Shown here one piece after another: positions 1 to 8,663 of a stretch of DNA of 64,000 nt. The stretch covers positions 5,084,001 to 5,148,000 of the forward strand of contig NC_013595.1 in NCBI RefSeq assembly GCF_000024865.1. The letters run 5' to 3'. Made by a program: the position numbers and the translations under genes. Within the stretch, counting starts at the first letter, position 1, and each line of letters opens with the position of its first letter. Source of the DNA: Streptosporangium roseum DSM 43021 (GTDB lineage Bacteria; Actinomycetota; Actinomycetes; Streptosporangiales; Streptosporangiaceae). The notes beneath the pieces are model-generated. The model ran no database searches. It worked only from the letters and a program-made list of their open reading frames with translations, and was not told where the DNA came from.

Positions 1-775
1 CGCGGGGGTCGCCGTTGAACGGGTCGAGCACGACGGTGTCGGCGCCGAGGAGGCGCAGCTGCCGCAGGTCGTCGATGACCTGGTCGATCGTGCCCTCGCC
101 GGCGAGCCGCCCGGGGTCGGTGATCGGCGACTCGGTGAGCCGCAGGGCGATGCGGGGGGTCAGGGCGGGAACCGGCCGTCCCTGCTCGTCCGCGACGGCC
201 TTCATCCGGTCCGCCGCCTCGCGCAGCCAGGGAAGGGTGGACCGCAGCGGATGCCATGCCTCGCCGAGGCGTACCGCCCGGCGCAGGCCGGCGTCGCTGT
301 TGCCGCCGACCCAGATCGGTATCCGCCCGCTCCGGTAGTCCTCGTCGTCCTCCCAGGCGCTGCGCACCGCCCGGAGGTGATCGTCGGTCAGCTTCCCGCG
401 CTGCTGGAACGGGACGCCAAGTGCCTCGAACTCCTGCCGTGCCCACCCGGAGGCCACGCCGAGGACCAGCCGTCCCCCGCTGAGCTGGTTGAGGTTGGCG
501 GCCATGCGGGCGATGAGCAGCGGGTGCCGGTACGGCACGATGAGCACCGTGGTCCCGAGCCTGACCCGGCTGGTGATTCCGGCCAGCCACGCGAGGGTGG
601 TGAAGGGTTCGTAGAACGGCGCCGGGTACTGCTCCGCGACGTCGGGTGTCACCGCGACGTGGTCGGAGACCATCAGCAGGTCGAAGCCCAGTCCCTCCAC
701 CGTCTGCGCCCAGCTCCGCAGCGTGCCGGGATCGGTGCCGGGCCCAAAATTTGGGACATTGATACCTATTTGCAC
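1..775 (-). CDS. LLM-class F420-dependent oxidoreductase, 3' end outside window
   Basis: Partial gene of about 258 visible codons running off the left edge. The translation opens VQIGINVPNFGPG and contains the barrel pieces typical of luciferase-like monooxygenases: SDHVAVTP, LGTTVLIVPYRHP, LSGGRLVLGVASGW and IPIWVGGNSDAGLRRA. These proteins transfer hydride using coenzyme F420 (or FMN); the substrate cannot be told. The start must be GTG at 775, because an in-frame TAG lies four codons upstream and no other start codon falls between; no strong ribosome site precedes it. It is divergent from the AsnC-type regulator at 869, which may control it. The first codons contain a 13-bp palindrome (CCCAAA-A-TTTGGG, 743-755). 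Family call is firm; function is not. Confidence 0.85.
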   Translation of the reverse strand, partial: MQIGINVPNFGPGTDPGTLRSWAQTVEGLGFDLLMVSDHVAVTPDVAEQYPAPFYEPFTTLAWLAGITSRVRLGTTVLIVPYRHPLLIARMAANLNQLSGGRLVLGVASGWARQEFEALGVPFQQRGKLTDDHLRAVRSAWEDDEDYRSGRIPIWVGGNSDAGLRRAVRLGEAWHPLRSTLPWLREAADRMKAVADEQGRPVPALTPRIALRLTESPITDPGRLAGEGTIDQVIDDLRQLRLLGADTVVLDPFNGDPR

Positions 776-868
776 CCGTTCAGGCTATCCAGCGGTCACC
801 TCGGGCTGGAAGAGATTTGTCTCGGCGTATAGCCCGGTAAACCGTGGATCTGCCGGTATCTTTGCCAA

Positions 869-1324
869 ATGACCGAGACTCTTGACGCGACCGACTGGGC
901 GATTCTGGCCGAGGTCCAGAGCGACGGCCGCATCCCGCTCACCGAGCTGGGGCGGCGGGTGAACCTCAGCGCCTCCGCGACGACCGAGCGGGTCAAGCGG
1001 CTGGAGGCGGCGGGCGTCATCACCGGCTACCACGCCACCGTCGATCTGGCGAAGGTCGGCCTCCCCGTGCTCGCCATGGTGCGCCTCAAGTACCCCGGCA
1101 GCCAGCACCGGCCACTGCACCGGCTGCTCGGCGAGCGCTTCGAGATCCTGGAATGCCTGAGGACCACCGGCGACGACTGCTACACGCTGAAGGTGGCCGC
1201 GGCCTCCATGGTCCACCTCGAACAGATCGTTAACGAACTGGCCCAGTTCGGCAGCATCAACACCAATATCGTCTACAGCCAGACCCTGCCCTACCGCGGG
1301 CCTCAGGGGCCTCAGGGGGCTTAG
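869..1324 (+). CDS. Lrp/AsnC-family transcriptional regulator
   Basis: 151 residues, the normal size for this family. Residues about 6-65 form the winged helix-turn-helix (LDATDWAILAEV, then LTELGRRVNLSASATTERVKRLEAAGVI); the rest is the alpha/beta RAM domain that binds amino acids or other small ligands and drives oligomerisation. The C terminus ends in a short low-complexity GPQGPQGA tail. It is divergent from the F420-type oxidoreductase with 93 bp between the starts, so autoregulation plus control of that gene is the likely arrangement. No strong ribosome site is visible before the ATG. The ligand cannot be predicted. Confidence 0.9.
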   Translation: MTETLDATDWAILAEVQSDGRIPLTELGRRVNLSASATTERVKRLEAAGVITGYHATVDLAKVGLPVLAMVRLKYPGSQHRPLHRLLGERFEILECLRTTGDDCYTLKVAAASMVHLEQIVNELAQFGSINTNIVYSQTLPYRGPQGPQGA

Positions 1325-1471
1325 CGCGCCGGCCCCGCCGTCCTCTTCCGCCTCCGCGCGCGGAGTCCCACTCCCCCACAGCAGACTTCCCGCGGTTCCG
1401 GCCGGCCACTCGGTGGTGAAAGGGCGTTTTACCGGCATGATCCGGTTGGGCGTGGTGGGCGCGGGGCCGGG

Positions 1472-1996
1472 CTATCGGCCGGCGCCGGGCGGGGCCGCCG
1501 GCCGGTCGGGGGTGATACGGAAGACCGGGTACTCCGTGGCGATCTGCTCGAACTCCTCCAGCGGTGCCTGCGGGTGCACCGGGATGTGGGTGCGGCCTCC
1601 CGGCGAGACGGCCAGGTAGCGGCGCAGGATGGGCGCCCGGTCTCCGGGGTCGACTTCGTCCAGGCGTACGGCTTCGCTGCGGCCGTGCCGCAGCACCGCC
1701 CGCCCTCCGGCCGCGTGGACGTTGTGCACCCAGTTGGTGTCCTGGCCGAGCATCGCCACCAGGTAGCGCTCGCCCTGGTGGTCCGCGACGACCAGGGGGA
1801 AGGAGATGACGCGGCCGGTGCGCCGGCCCGGCACCCGCAGGGTCACCATCCGGTCCGGCTGCAGGACCCCGGCCGCGAACACGGTGGCCCAGGCCCGGTT
1901 GATCGCCCGTGCCAGGAGGTTGGGCCGGCCACCGCGATACAGCCAGTGGTCGAAGCGGTGCAGGCGCGTGGGCCCGGCCTTGGCGTCGTCTCTCAT
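1472..1996 (-). CDS. Nitroreductase/deazaflavin-dependent oxidoreductase (DUF385, Ddn-like)
   Basis: 174 residues. The split-barrel fold is indicated by VTLRVPGRRTGRVISFPLVVAD, then YLVAMLGQDTNWVHNVHAAG and GRAVLRHGR, the signature of F420-dependent nitroreductase-like proteins related to mycobacterial Ddn. These use reduced F420 to reduce quinones or nitro compounds. The ATG at 1996 is chosen over a longer in-frame start because AAGGAGG lies eight bases before it. The gene is divergent from the TetR regulator at 2158, and a near-perfect palindrome lies between them, so it is probably the repressor's target. The C-terminal ten residues are a loose Pro/Ala tail. Confidence 0.87.
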   Translation of the reverse strand: MRDDAKAGPTRLHRFDHWLYRGGRPNLLARAINRAWATVFAAGVLQPDRMVTLRVPGRRTGRVISFPLVVADHQGERYLVAMLGQDTNWVHNVHAAGGRAVLRHGRSEAVRLDEVDPGDRAPILRRYLAVSPGGRTHIPVHPQAPLEEFEQIATEYPVFRITPDRPAAPPGAGR

Positions 1997-2090
1997 GTCT
2001 GATGCCTCCTTGGGGATCTTGCCTGCCGGGAGGACGGCAACGCGCGCCTCCCGAAGGGAGCGGTCGCCTGTTCGGTCACCGACCTCCCCT

Positions 2091-2114
2091 GTACGTCGTT
2101 CGCGAACGTTGTAC
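2091..2114. promoter_or_regulatory. Palindromic candidate TetR operator
   Basis: A 24-bp inverted repeat with perfect core CGTTCGCGAACG and outer GTAC on both ends; 20 of 24 positions are symmetric. A second GAACGTTG copy follows at once (2117-2124). It lies between the divergent deazaflavin oxidoreductase and TetR genes, the usual place for a TetR-family operator. Binding is inferred. Confidence 0.55.
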
Positions 2115-2157
2115 ATGAACGTTGCACAGGAGATCCTGTCCCCCGTACAGTTGTCAA

Positions 2158-2829
2158 GTGGCTCCAGAGAAACTGACCCGCCAGGCCGTCATCGAGCGGG
2201 CGTTGAGGCTTGCCGACACCGAAGGGCTCCCGGCGGTCACCATCCGCCGGCTCGCCGCCGAGCTCGGTGTCGCGCCCACGGCGCTGTACTGGCACGTCAA
2301 GAACAAGGACGAGCTGCTCTCCGCGCTCGCCGACCGCCTGCTCGCGGCGCTCGTCGCCGACGTGGACCCGGACCGGCCCTGGAACCAGCGTCTCCGCGCC
2401 ATGGTCACCACGCTGGTGGAGCAGACGCGTGCGCACCCGTACCTGTCCACCCTGCTACCGATGATCGACAAGAGCGTGGCCGAGGAATACCGCCGGGCCA
2501 CCGACACCGCGATCGGGCTGCTCACCGAGGCCGGGTTCACGCTCCAGGAAGCCGACCAGGTGGCCACCTATCTGCTCCTGGGGGCCGTGGCGATGGTGTC
2601 CTGCCAGCCCGGCGGCGTGGGAAGCGACGAGGAGGAGGCCGCGGAGTTCAGGCGGCACCATCGCCTCGACCTGGAACGTCTCCCTCCCGGTCGTTACCCC
2701 AACCTGGCCGCCTTCGCCGCCACCCTCTCCGCCCCCCCTGACCTCGTCGCCTACTACTCCTTCGGCATCGACCTCCTGCTGTCCGCGGTGGAGACCACGG
2801 CCCCGAACGGACGAGGAGTTCGCCGATGA
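2158..2829 (+). CDS. TetR-family repressor (tetracycline-repressor-like C domain)
   Basis: 223 residues from GTG at 2158 (VAPEKLTRQAVIERAL); no better start codon with a ribosome site is seen. The N-terminal helix-turn-helix is at about residues 25-50 (TIRRLAAELGVAPTALYWHVKNK), a canonical TetR recognition helix. The rest matches the TetR_C dimerisation and ligand domain, with LLTEAGFTLQEADQVATYLLLGAVAM. It is divergent from the deazaflavin oxidoreductase and probably represses both genes through the palindrome at 2091-2114. Inducer unknown. Confidence 0.9.
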   Translation: MAPEKLTRQAVIERALRLADTEGLPAVTIRRLAAELGVAPTALYWHVKNKDELLSALADRLLAALVADVDPDRPWNQRLRAMVTTLVEQTRAHPYLSTLLPMIDKSVAEEYRRATDTAIGLLTEAGFTLQEADQVATYLLLGAVAMVSCQPGGVGSDEEEAAEFRRHHRLDLERLPPGRYPNLAAFAATLSAPPDLVAYYSFGIDLLLSAVETTAPNGRGVRR

Positions 2830-2930
2830 CCGGGCGGGACGCGCTCCTCAAGCTGCGCTGAGCCGTCACTGGTCGGCAGGCAGGCATGGACGGGGGTGTG
2901 CGGAGGGCCGCCTGCCGGTTTCAGCACGTA

Positions 2931-3953
2931 TTACGCTCGCCGGTGCCCGGCTTGATCTTTAACCTGTGCCCTCGATTGGCTCGTCGGGCCGGCCGGCTGG
3001 GCTCCTCGCGATGTAGCCGATACGCCGGCGTCCACGCTGTTGCGCTCGGGCAGCCAATCGCGGGTGGGATCGTATTCCAGCCACCGGTTGTGCTCAGCCG
3101 CCGCCACAAAGGCGCTCACCAAGGCGTCCGGCGGCGGATGGCCGCCGTTGCCGCGCCAGAGCAGTGACCAGGCATACAGCGGCGTGGGGCCGATCAGCGG
3201 GACTGAGCGGATCGCCGGGCGCGGCGGGAGGGGCACGTCTGCGGGCAGCAGGCTGAAGCGGCGCGTGTCGGCCGCCAGGTCGGCCAGGAAGTGGTCCAGG
3301 CCCAGGTTCGCGCCTTCGGCGCGCTCGTGGATGCCGAAGGACTCGGCGAAGCGGTGCAGGAAGTCCAGCCGGTGGAGCGCGCCGGGGATCCACAGCACGC
3401 TGTCGCGCAACTGCGCCGGCCGGATCGTCGGCGCGTTCGCCAACGGGTGCTCGACGCTGAGGATCGCGTCCACCGGTTCCAGCCGTACCAGGCGATGCGT
3501 CAGCCCGGCGGGCAGCGGCGCGTGGACGCGCCCGAAGGCCGCGTCGATGTCGCCGTGCAGCAGCGCGGCGATCACCGAGGGCAGGTCGCGGCCGTGCCCC
3601 AGTTCCAGTTGCGGCTCGCCGGTCGCCACCCGCGCCAGGGTGCGCATGGGCGCGTACAGGTGGCCCCAGACGTCGATCCGCAGCGGGCGGTGCGTGTCCA
3701 GCACCGCCGCCACGGCCAGGTCCGCGGCGGTCAGCGCCTGCCGGGCCGGCCCCAGGAAACGCTGTCCGGCCTCGGTGAGGCGCACTCCCCGGCCGCCGCG
3801 GTCGAGCAGGCGCCTTCCGAGTGTGGATTCCAGGCGGGCGATCCGCTTGGAGAGCGCCTGCTGGGAGATCGACAGTTCCTCGGCCGCGTGGCCGAAGTGC
3901 AGCTCTTCAGCCGCCAGTACGAACGCGCGCACCTGCGCCAGGTCGAGGTCCAC
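2931..3953 (-). CDS. LysR-family transcriptional regulator
   Basis: 340 residues from GTG at 3953 (VDLDLAQVRAFVLAAEELHFG). The N-terminal winged helix (residues about 3-62; AAEELSISQQALSKRIARLE, then LGRRLLDRGGRGVRLTEAG) is followed by a periplasmic-binding-like effector domain. The last 50 residues or so, rich in Ser, Arg and Gln, exceed the usual length of about 300. It is divergent from the three-gene operon starting at 4042, with a CGACAA-N7-TTGTCG repeat between, so activation of that operon in response to a substrate is the simplest model. Confidence 0.9.
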   Translation of the reverse strand: MDLDLAQVRAFVLAAEELHFGHAAEELSISQQALSKRIARLESTLGRRLLDRGGRGVRLTEAGQRFLGPARQALTAADLAVAAVLDTHRPLRIDVWGHLYAPMRTLARVATGEPQLELGHGRDLPSVIAALLHGDIDAAFGRVHAPLPAGLTHRLVRLEPVDAILSVEHPLANAPTIRPAQLRDSVLWIPGALHRLDFLHRFAESFGIHERAEGANLGLDHFLADLAADTRRFSLLPADVPLPPRPAIRSVPLIGPTPLYAWSLLWRGNGGHPPPDALVSAFVAAAEHNRWLEYDPTRDWLPERNSVDAGVSATSRGAQPAGPTSQSRAQVKDQAGHRRA

Positions 3954-3968
3954 GCCTGTCACCTTAGG

Positions 3969-3987
3969 CGACAACCAATGCTTGTCG
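3969..3987. promoter_or_regulatory. Inverted repeat, candidate LysR binding site
   Basis: CGACAA-N7-TTGTCG, a perfect 6-bp dyad 16 bases upstream of the LysR start and 55 bases before the divergent oxidoreductase gene. Spacing and location fit a LysR-type recognition site; binding itself is inferred. Confidence 0.45.
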
Positions 3988-4041
3988 GCCTGTCGCTTCC
4001 GTTGTTGGATCACGCGATCCGCCTGCCGGTTTCATAGCCGC

Positions 4042-4965
4042 ATGCGTAGATTGATCCCTACGGGAGTTACCTCGCGGCCGGTCGAGTTCGCCCAGGATGC
4101 CCAGCCCGCGCCCGCCCCGGACGAGGTGCTGATCAAGGTTGAGGCGTTCTCCCCGAATCGCGGGGAGACGTTCCTGCTGGAAGCGCCGGAGCCCGGCCTG
4201 ATGCCGGGGAAGGACGTCGCCGGCCTGGTCGTGCAGGCCGCCGCCGACGGCTCGGGCCCACCGGCCGGCAGCCGGGTGGTGGGCCATCCACCCATGGGCG
4301 GCTGGGCCGAGTACGCGGCCGTGCCCACCCACTCGATCGCCGTCCTGCCCGACGCGCTTGCCACCGTCCAGGCGGCCGCTCTGCCACTGGCCGGGATCAC
4401 CGCGCTCCGGCTGCTCCGCACCGTCGGCGCCGTGACGGGCAGGCGGGTACTGCTGACCGGCGCCTCCGGTGGGGTGGGGCACTACCTGACCGAGTTCGCC
4501 GCAACGGCCGGGGCGGAGGTGACCGCGGTAACCGCCACGGCAGAGCGCGGCGCGCGCCTGCGGGAGCTGGGCGCCGCGGCGATCGTGCACGACGTGGGCG
4601 AGGCGGACGGACCGTTCGACGTGGTGCTGGAGTCGACCGGCGGCAGTGCACTGGCGGCCGCCCTGGCCAGGCTGGTCCCGGATGGCATTCTGGTGTGGTT
4701 CGGGCAGGCCAGCCGTACCCCGGCGACGTTGAACTTCTTCGATCTGCTCGCCGGGCCGGAGAACGCCGTGATCCGGCACTTCCACTACGCGGGCGCGCCG
4801 TACGGTCGTGACCTGGCCACCCTGGTACGCCTGGCGGCCGGCGGGCGGCTGCACCCGGAGATCGGCCGTACCGCCGACTGGAGCCAGACCGCCGAGATCC
4901 TGGTCGACCTGCGGGAACGCCGGATCTGCGGCAAGGCCGTCCTGACGATCGGAGCATCGCAATGA
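4042..4965 (+). CDS. Zinc-independent MDR-type alcohol dehydrogenase / quinone oxidoreductase
   Basis: 307 residues starting MRRLIPTGVTSRPVEF. The N-terminal GroES-like domain (APDEVLIKVEAFSPNRGE, PGKDVAGLVV) precedes a Rossmann domain with the NADPH loop TGASGGVGHYL. The zinc-binding cysteines of true alcohol dehydrogenases are absent, so it belongs with NADPH:quinone reductase-like enzymes that reduce activated double bonds or quinones. It is the first gene of an operon: its stop overlaps the next start by four bases (ATGA), and the next pair overlaps the same way. A LysR gene is divergent upstream. Confidence 0.87.
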   Translation: MRRLIPTGVTSRPVEFAQDAQPAPAPDEVLIKVEAFSPNRGETFLLEAPEPGLMPGKDVAGLVVQAAADGSGPPAGSRVVGHPPMGGWAEYAAVPTHSIAVLPDALATVQAAALPLAGITALRLLRTVGAVTGRRVLLTGASGGVGHYLTEFAATAGAEVTAVTATAERGARLRELGAAAIVHDVGEADGPFDVVLESTGGSALAAALARLVPDGILVWFGQASRTPATLNFFDLLAGPENAVIRHFHYAGAPYGRDLATLVRLAAGGRLHPEIGRTADWSQTAEILVDLRERRICGKAVLTIGASQ

Positions 4966-5942
4966 GTGCCGCGGATTTCGCTGCCGCCAACCTGTCGCGT
5001 GCAACCGGGGCCGGGCTGGACCCGCACGAGTACCTGCGTGCCACCGGCGAGCTGGTCGACCTGGACCAGTGGGGCGAGGCCCTCATGCGCGTCGCTCACG
5101 AGCATCTGGCGCGCGCCGGGCGGGCGGCCACCCCGATCTCAGCAGCCGAGCACCTCTGTGTGGCGGCACGCTGGTTCCACTTCGCCACACTGGGGCCGAA
5201 CCGTGAGAGCGCGCTCGCGGCGGCCGAGGCCGACACCGCCATGGGACGTGCGCTGGACCTGCTGGAGCCGCAGGCGCGCCGGATCGAAGGTCCGGGCTTC
5301 ACCGGCTGGTTGCGCGGACCGGCCGATGCCGCGGCGACAGCCGTGGTGGTTCCCGGACTGGACTCCGGCAAGGAGGAGTTCCACGACGTCGTCGCCGCCC
5401 TGCTGCGCCGGGGCCTGGCCGTGTTCGCCATGGACGGGCCGGGGCAGGGCGTGCTCGCCGCCACCACCACCGTCCGCGCCGACTACCACCACGTGATCGG
5501 CCAGGTCATCGACGCACTCGGCACGCAGAGCGTGGGACTCGTCGGGCTCAGCCTCGGCGGCTACTACGTTGCCGAGAGCGCCGCCCGGGAGAGCCGCGTC
5601 GCGGCCGCCGTCACTGTCAGCGGCCCCTTCCGGCTGTACTGGGACGCCCTACCACCCCCCGTACAGGACCTCCTCATCCAGCGGGCCGGCGGCGAGGAAA
5701 CGGCCCGCCGCTTCGCCGGCCAGGTGGACCTGTCCACCCTCGCTCCGCAGATCACCTGCCCGCTGCTGGTAGTCGACGGCGGCCAGGACGTCATTCCCGG
5801 CGTGACCAACGGCGAGCCGCTGGCCCGCCTGGCACCACACGGTCACCACCTGTACCTCCCGCATGGCGACCACCTGCTCGGCAACGCCCGCCCCGACTGG
5901 CTGGCCGCGGCCGCCGACTGGATCTCCGGAGCACTCGCATGA
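4962..5942 (+). CDS. Alpha/beta hydrolase of the FrsA/DUF1100-like group
   Basis: 326 residues. The first 100 or so form a helical cap like that of dienelactone/pseudooxynicotine-type C-C hydrolases; then comes the hydrolase core: oxyanion strand VVVPGLDSGKEEF, MDGPGQG, nucleophile elbow GLSLGGYY (Ser), acid in VVDGGQDVIPG, and histidine in LPHGDHLLG. The triad is complete. Members cleave C-C or ester bonds in catabolic intermediates. Four-base overlaps with both neighbours show translational coupling, so it likely works in one pathway with the reductase before it and the SDR after it. The substrate is not predictable. Confidence 0.85.
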   Translation: MSAADFAAANLSRATGAGLDPHEYLRATGELVDLDQWGEALMRVAHEHLARAGRAATPISAAEHLCVAARWFHFATLGPNRESALAAAEADTAMGRALDLLEPQARRIEGPGFTGWLRGPADAAATAVVVPGLDSGKEEFHDVVAALLRRGLAVFAMDGPGQGVLAATTTVRADYHHVIGQVIDALGTQSVGLVGLSLGGYYVAESAARESRVAAAVTVSGPFRLYWDALPPPVQDLLIQRAGGEETARRFAGQVDLSTLAPQITCPLLVVDGGQDVIPGVTNGEPLARLAPHGHHLYLPHGDHLLGNARPDWLAAAADWISGALA

Positions 5943-6685
5943 CACGGTTCACCGACAAGACCGCCCTGATCACCGGCGGTACGAGCGGCATGGGACTGGC
6001 CACCGCACGCCGCCTCATCACCGAGGGCGCCCACGTGGTCGTCACCGGCCGCACCCGGCAGCGCGTGGACCAGACTGCGGCCATGCTCGGCCCGCGCGCC
6101 CTCGGCGTGGTGGCGGACATAGCCGACCTCAAGGCTCTGGACGCCCTGATGAACACGATCAAGACGCGATACGGCAGGCTGAACGTCGTCTTCGCCAACG
6201 CCGGAGTGGGCACCTTCGCCCCCTTCGCCGACATCACCGAGACCGACTTCGATCACACCGTCGACGTGAACTTCAAAGGCGTGTTTTTCACGATCCAGAA
6301 GGCATTGCCGCTGATCGCCGAGGGCGGCTCCATCGTCATCAACGCCTCCTGGACTCTGCACCGCGGTAACGGCATCCTCACGTTGTACTCGGCCACCAAG
6401 GCGGCCGCGCACAATCTGGCCCGCACCCTGGCAGCGGATCTCGCGCCCCGGGGCATCCGCGTCAACTCGATCAGTCCGGGATACATCGACACACCGATGT
6501 ATCCCGTCGCAGCGCTGAGCGAGACGGAGACCGCGGTCATCACCGATCGCATCGCGGCGGGCCGGTTCGGCCAACCGGAGGAGATCGCCACAGCTGTGGC
6601 GTTTCTCGCCTCCCCCGAGGCGTCCTACATCAATGGCCAGGACCTGGTGATCGACGGCGGCCTCGTGAACGCGATCCCTGCCTGA
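5939..6685 (+). CDS. Short-chain dehydrogenase/reductase (SDR)
   Basis: 248 residues, classical SDR size. The cofactor motif TGGTSGMG is near residue 13, NAG at about residue 86, the catalytic Ser lies in INASWTLH, and Tyr/Lys are present in LYSATKAAAH. GRTRQR after the second strand suggests NADPH preference. It is the last gene of the LysR-linked operon and overlaps the hydrolase by four bases. A hairpin 20 bases after the stop probably ends the transcript. Confidence 0.92.
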   Translation: MTRFTDKTALITGGTSGMGLATARRLITEGAHVVVTGRTRQRVDQTAAMLGPRALGVVADIADLKALDALMNTIKTRYGRLNVVFANAGVGTFAPFADITETDFDHTVDVNFKGVFFTIQKALPLIAEGGSIVINASWTLHRGNGILTLYSATKAAAHNLARTLAADLAPRGIRVNSISPGYIDTPMYPVAALSETETAVITDRIAAGRFGQPEEIATAVAFLASPEASYINGQDLVIDGGLVNAIPA

Positions 6686-6705
6686 CAGCCGCCGCCCTCG
6701 TGGAC

Positions 6706-6723
6706 ATGGGATCGGCATCCCAT
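6706..6723. terminator. Hairpin after the reductase-hydrolase-SDR operon
   Basis: ATGGGAT-CGGC-ATCCCAT, a perfect 7-bp stem with four-base loop, 20 bases after the SDR stop and in the gap between convergent genes. No T tract follows. A second longer-range dyad (GCTCGACC ... GGTCGAGC) lies just downstream. Confidence 0.5.
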
Positions 6724-6802
6724 ACGGGACACTGCGGCTCGACCGGCCGGCCGGTGCGGGTGACCGCTGGTCGAGCGGGACCGGCGCGTCCGGTTCCTCC
6801 AT

Positions 6803-7474
6803 CTAGGGTGCGGCGGTCAGGCCGGATTCGTAGGCGAAGATGACCAGTTGGGCTCGGTCTCGGGCTTCTGTTTTGGCGAGCAGGTTGGTCAGGTGGGTTT
6901 TGATCGTGCTGGTGGCCAGGACCAGGTCGGCGGCTATTTCGGCGTTGGACATGCCTCGGGCCACTCTGGCCAGGACGTCTCGTTCCCGGTCGGTGAGGGT
7001 GGCGAGGATCTTGCGGGACGGGGTGGATTCGGGGAGGCGGTCGGCGGGAGACGGGGGTGTGGCGGTGAAGCGTTCGATCAGGCGGCGGGTTGCCGCCGGG
7101 GTCAGCAGGGCCTCGCCGGCTGCGACCACGCGGATCGCCGTCAGGAGGTCTTCCGGAGGGGAGTCCTTCAGGAGGAAGCCGCTGGCGCCTGCGCGGAGGC
7201 CGGCGAAGACGTACTCGTCCAGGTCGAACGAGGTCAGGATGACGACGCGGATCGACGGGTCTTCGGTGATCTTCCGGGTGGCGTCTATGCCGTTCGTCCC
7301 CGGCATGCGCACGTCCATCAACACCACGTCGGGGCGGAGGTCCGCGGCCAGGTCTATCGCCTCGGCGCCGTTCTCCGCGGCGCCTACGACCCGCATGCCC
7401 GGTTCCGTGTTCAGGAGGGCCGAGAGCGAGACCCGGAGGAGGGCCTGGTCGTCGGCGAGCATGACTCGGATCAT
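6803..7474 (-). CDS. NarL/LuxR-family response regulator
   Basis: 223 residues. The receiver domain (about 1-120) has the acid pair in LADD, the phosphorylation site Asp54 (VVLMDVRMPG), Thr/Ser in VILTSF and Lys in FLLKDS. The C-terminal LuxR helix-turn-helix reads LTDRERDVLARVARGMSNAE. Its ATG overlaps the stop of the kinase gene upstream by four bases, so the two are a coupled two-component system. Divergent from the kinase gene is an ABC exporter, the usual target of this arrangement. Confidence 0.95.
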   Translation of the reverse strand: MIRVMLADDQALLRVSLSALLNTEPGMRVVGAAENGAEAIDLAADLRPDVVLMDVRMPGTNGIDATRKITEDPSIRVVILTSFDLDEYVFAGLRAGASGFLLKDSPPEDLLTAIRVVAAGEALLTPAATRRLIERFTATPPSPADRLPESTPSRKILATLTDRERDVLARVARGMSNAEIAADLVLATSTIKTHLTNLLAKTEARDRAQLVIFAYESGLTAAP

Positions 7475-8583
7475 TGACGGGCCCCGTCCAGTGTGAGGGC
7501 CGTCTCTTCGGGGGCGCAGGGGAGCCAGGCCTCCACCTGCCAGCCGTCCGGGGACGTGGGCTCGGCACTCACCGTGCCGCCGTAGAGACGGGCTCGTTCC
7601 TTCATGCCGGGGATGCCCTGACCCTCGCCGCGCACAGCGACCGGGCCGGGGTTGGACACCCGCAGGCGGACGCCGTCGGCCTCGTGGGTGACGTCGATGG
7701 TCGCCGATCTGGTGGCGGCGTGCACCACGGCGTTGGTCAGGGCCTCCTGGACGATCCGGTAGGCGGCCAGGTCGGCGCCGGCGGCCAGTGGACGCGGGGT
7801 GCCGTGGATCGCCAGTTCGGTGCGCAGGCCCGATGCGGACGCCGCGGCGACCAGGTCGCCCAGATCGGCCAGGCCGGGCTGGGGGGCGAGGCCGTCGGCG
7901 TCGTCGCTGCGGAGGAGGTTCATCAGGCGGCGCATCTCCGCGAGGGATGAGCGGCCGGTCTGCTCGATCGTCTCGACGACCTCGTGGAGCGGGTCGTCGG
8001 GGGCGGAGCGGAGGCGCGCGATGCCGGCCTGGACGGTCATCAGAGTCACCCCGTGGGCGACGACGTCGTGCAGTTCGCGGGCGATCGTCAGGCGTTCCGC
8101 GGCGATCCGGGCCTCGGCTTCGGCGTCGGCGCGGCGGCGCTGCTGGTCGGCGAAGGCGGTCATCCATGCGCGGCTCTGGCGGACGGCGTCGGCCAGCACG
8201 CACGGCGGCAGCGTGACGATCAGCGGGAGCACGACGAGCTGGAGCGGGGTCATGTCGTCCTGGCGGAGGACGATCCCCTGGGCCAGCAGCCAGGTGCCTG
8301 CGCCGGTGAGGACGGCCGCGCGTCTCGACCGGACGGCGGCCGAGTAGGAGGCCAGCATCCAGGCGGCGGGCTGCGTGGTGGCGTCCAGCTTGAGGACGAA
8401 CAGGTAGGTGATGGCGTTCGTCCAGATCAGGACGGGCACCGGGTATTTACGGCGGAGCAGGACCGGGGCCGTGACCAGGAGCAGGGGCAGGAACAGACCC
8501 GGCTCGCCGTCGCCGTCCGCGGCGAGCGCGGCCAGCAGCAGGATGGCGACGGCGTCCAGGGCGGTCCAGTGCCACGGGCGCAT
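7471..8583 (-). CDS. Sensor histidine kinase (HisKA_3 type), partner of the adjacent regulator
   Basis: About 370 residues from ATG at 8583 (GTG at 8592 is an alternative). The first 160 residues hold several hydrophobic membrane segments, followed by the dimerisation and phosphoacceptor helix with ARELHDVVAHGV (His) and the ATPase domain with QEALTNAVVHA and GIPGMKERARLYGG. This is the DesK/NarX-type architecture in which the membrane segments themselves sense the signal. It is translationally coupled to the response regulator and divergent from an ABC exporter, which suggests a sensor of membrane-active compounds that controls export. Confidence 0.92.
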   Translation of the reverse strand: MRPWHWTALDAVAILLLAALAADGDGEPGLFLPLLLVTAPVLLRRKYPVPVLIWTNAITYLFVLKLDATTQPAAWMLASYSAAVRSRRAAVLTGAGTWLLAQGIVLRQDDMTPLQLVVLPLIVTLPPCVLADAVRQSRAWMTAFADQQRRRADAEAEARIAAERLTIARELHDVVAHGVTLMTVQAGIARLRSAPDDPLHEVVETIEQTGRSSLAEMRRLMNLLRSDDADGLAPQPGLADLGDLVAAASASGLRTELAIHGTPRPLAAGADLAAYRIVQEALTNAVVHAATRSATIDVTHEADGVRLRVSNPGPVAVRGEGQGIPGMKERARLYGGTVSAEPTSPDGWQVEAWLPCAPEETALTLDGARQ

Positions 8584-8631
8584 CGCATTCACGACATGAC
8601 CGTATCGACATGCTTCGTCCCGCCGCCTCCC

Positions 8632-8663
8632 CCCACGGTCCGAAGCGTGATCGGCACCGTGGG
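8632..8663. promoter_or_regulatory. CCCACGGT-N16-ACCGTGGG inverted repeat between kinase and ABC genes
   Basis: A perfect 8-bp dyad in the gap between the divergent kinase and ABC-ATPase starts, with a further ACCGTGG half-site at about 8690. Three copies of the same half-site in about 60 bp are a reasonable binding region for the response regulator. Inferred from position and symmetry only. Confidence 0.45.

Noticed and set aside
743..755. Palindrome CCCAAAATTTGGG as an operator
   Set aside because: It lies inside codons 7-11 of the F420-type gene and is explained by the conserved PNFGPG coding; kept only as a note.
1437..1480. MIRLGVVGAG, like the first residues of a Gfo/Idh oxidoreductase
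   Set aside because: Only ten residues match and the frame then degenerates; too short to call even a remnant, and it lies in a convergent spacer.
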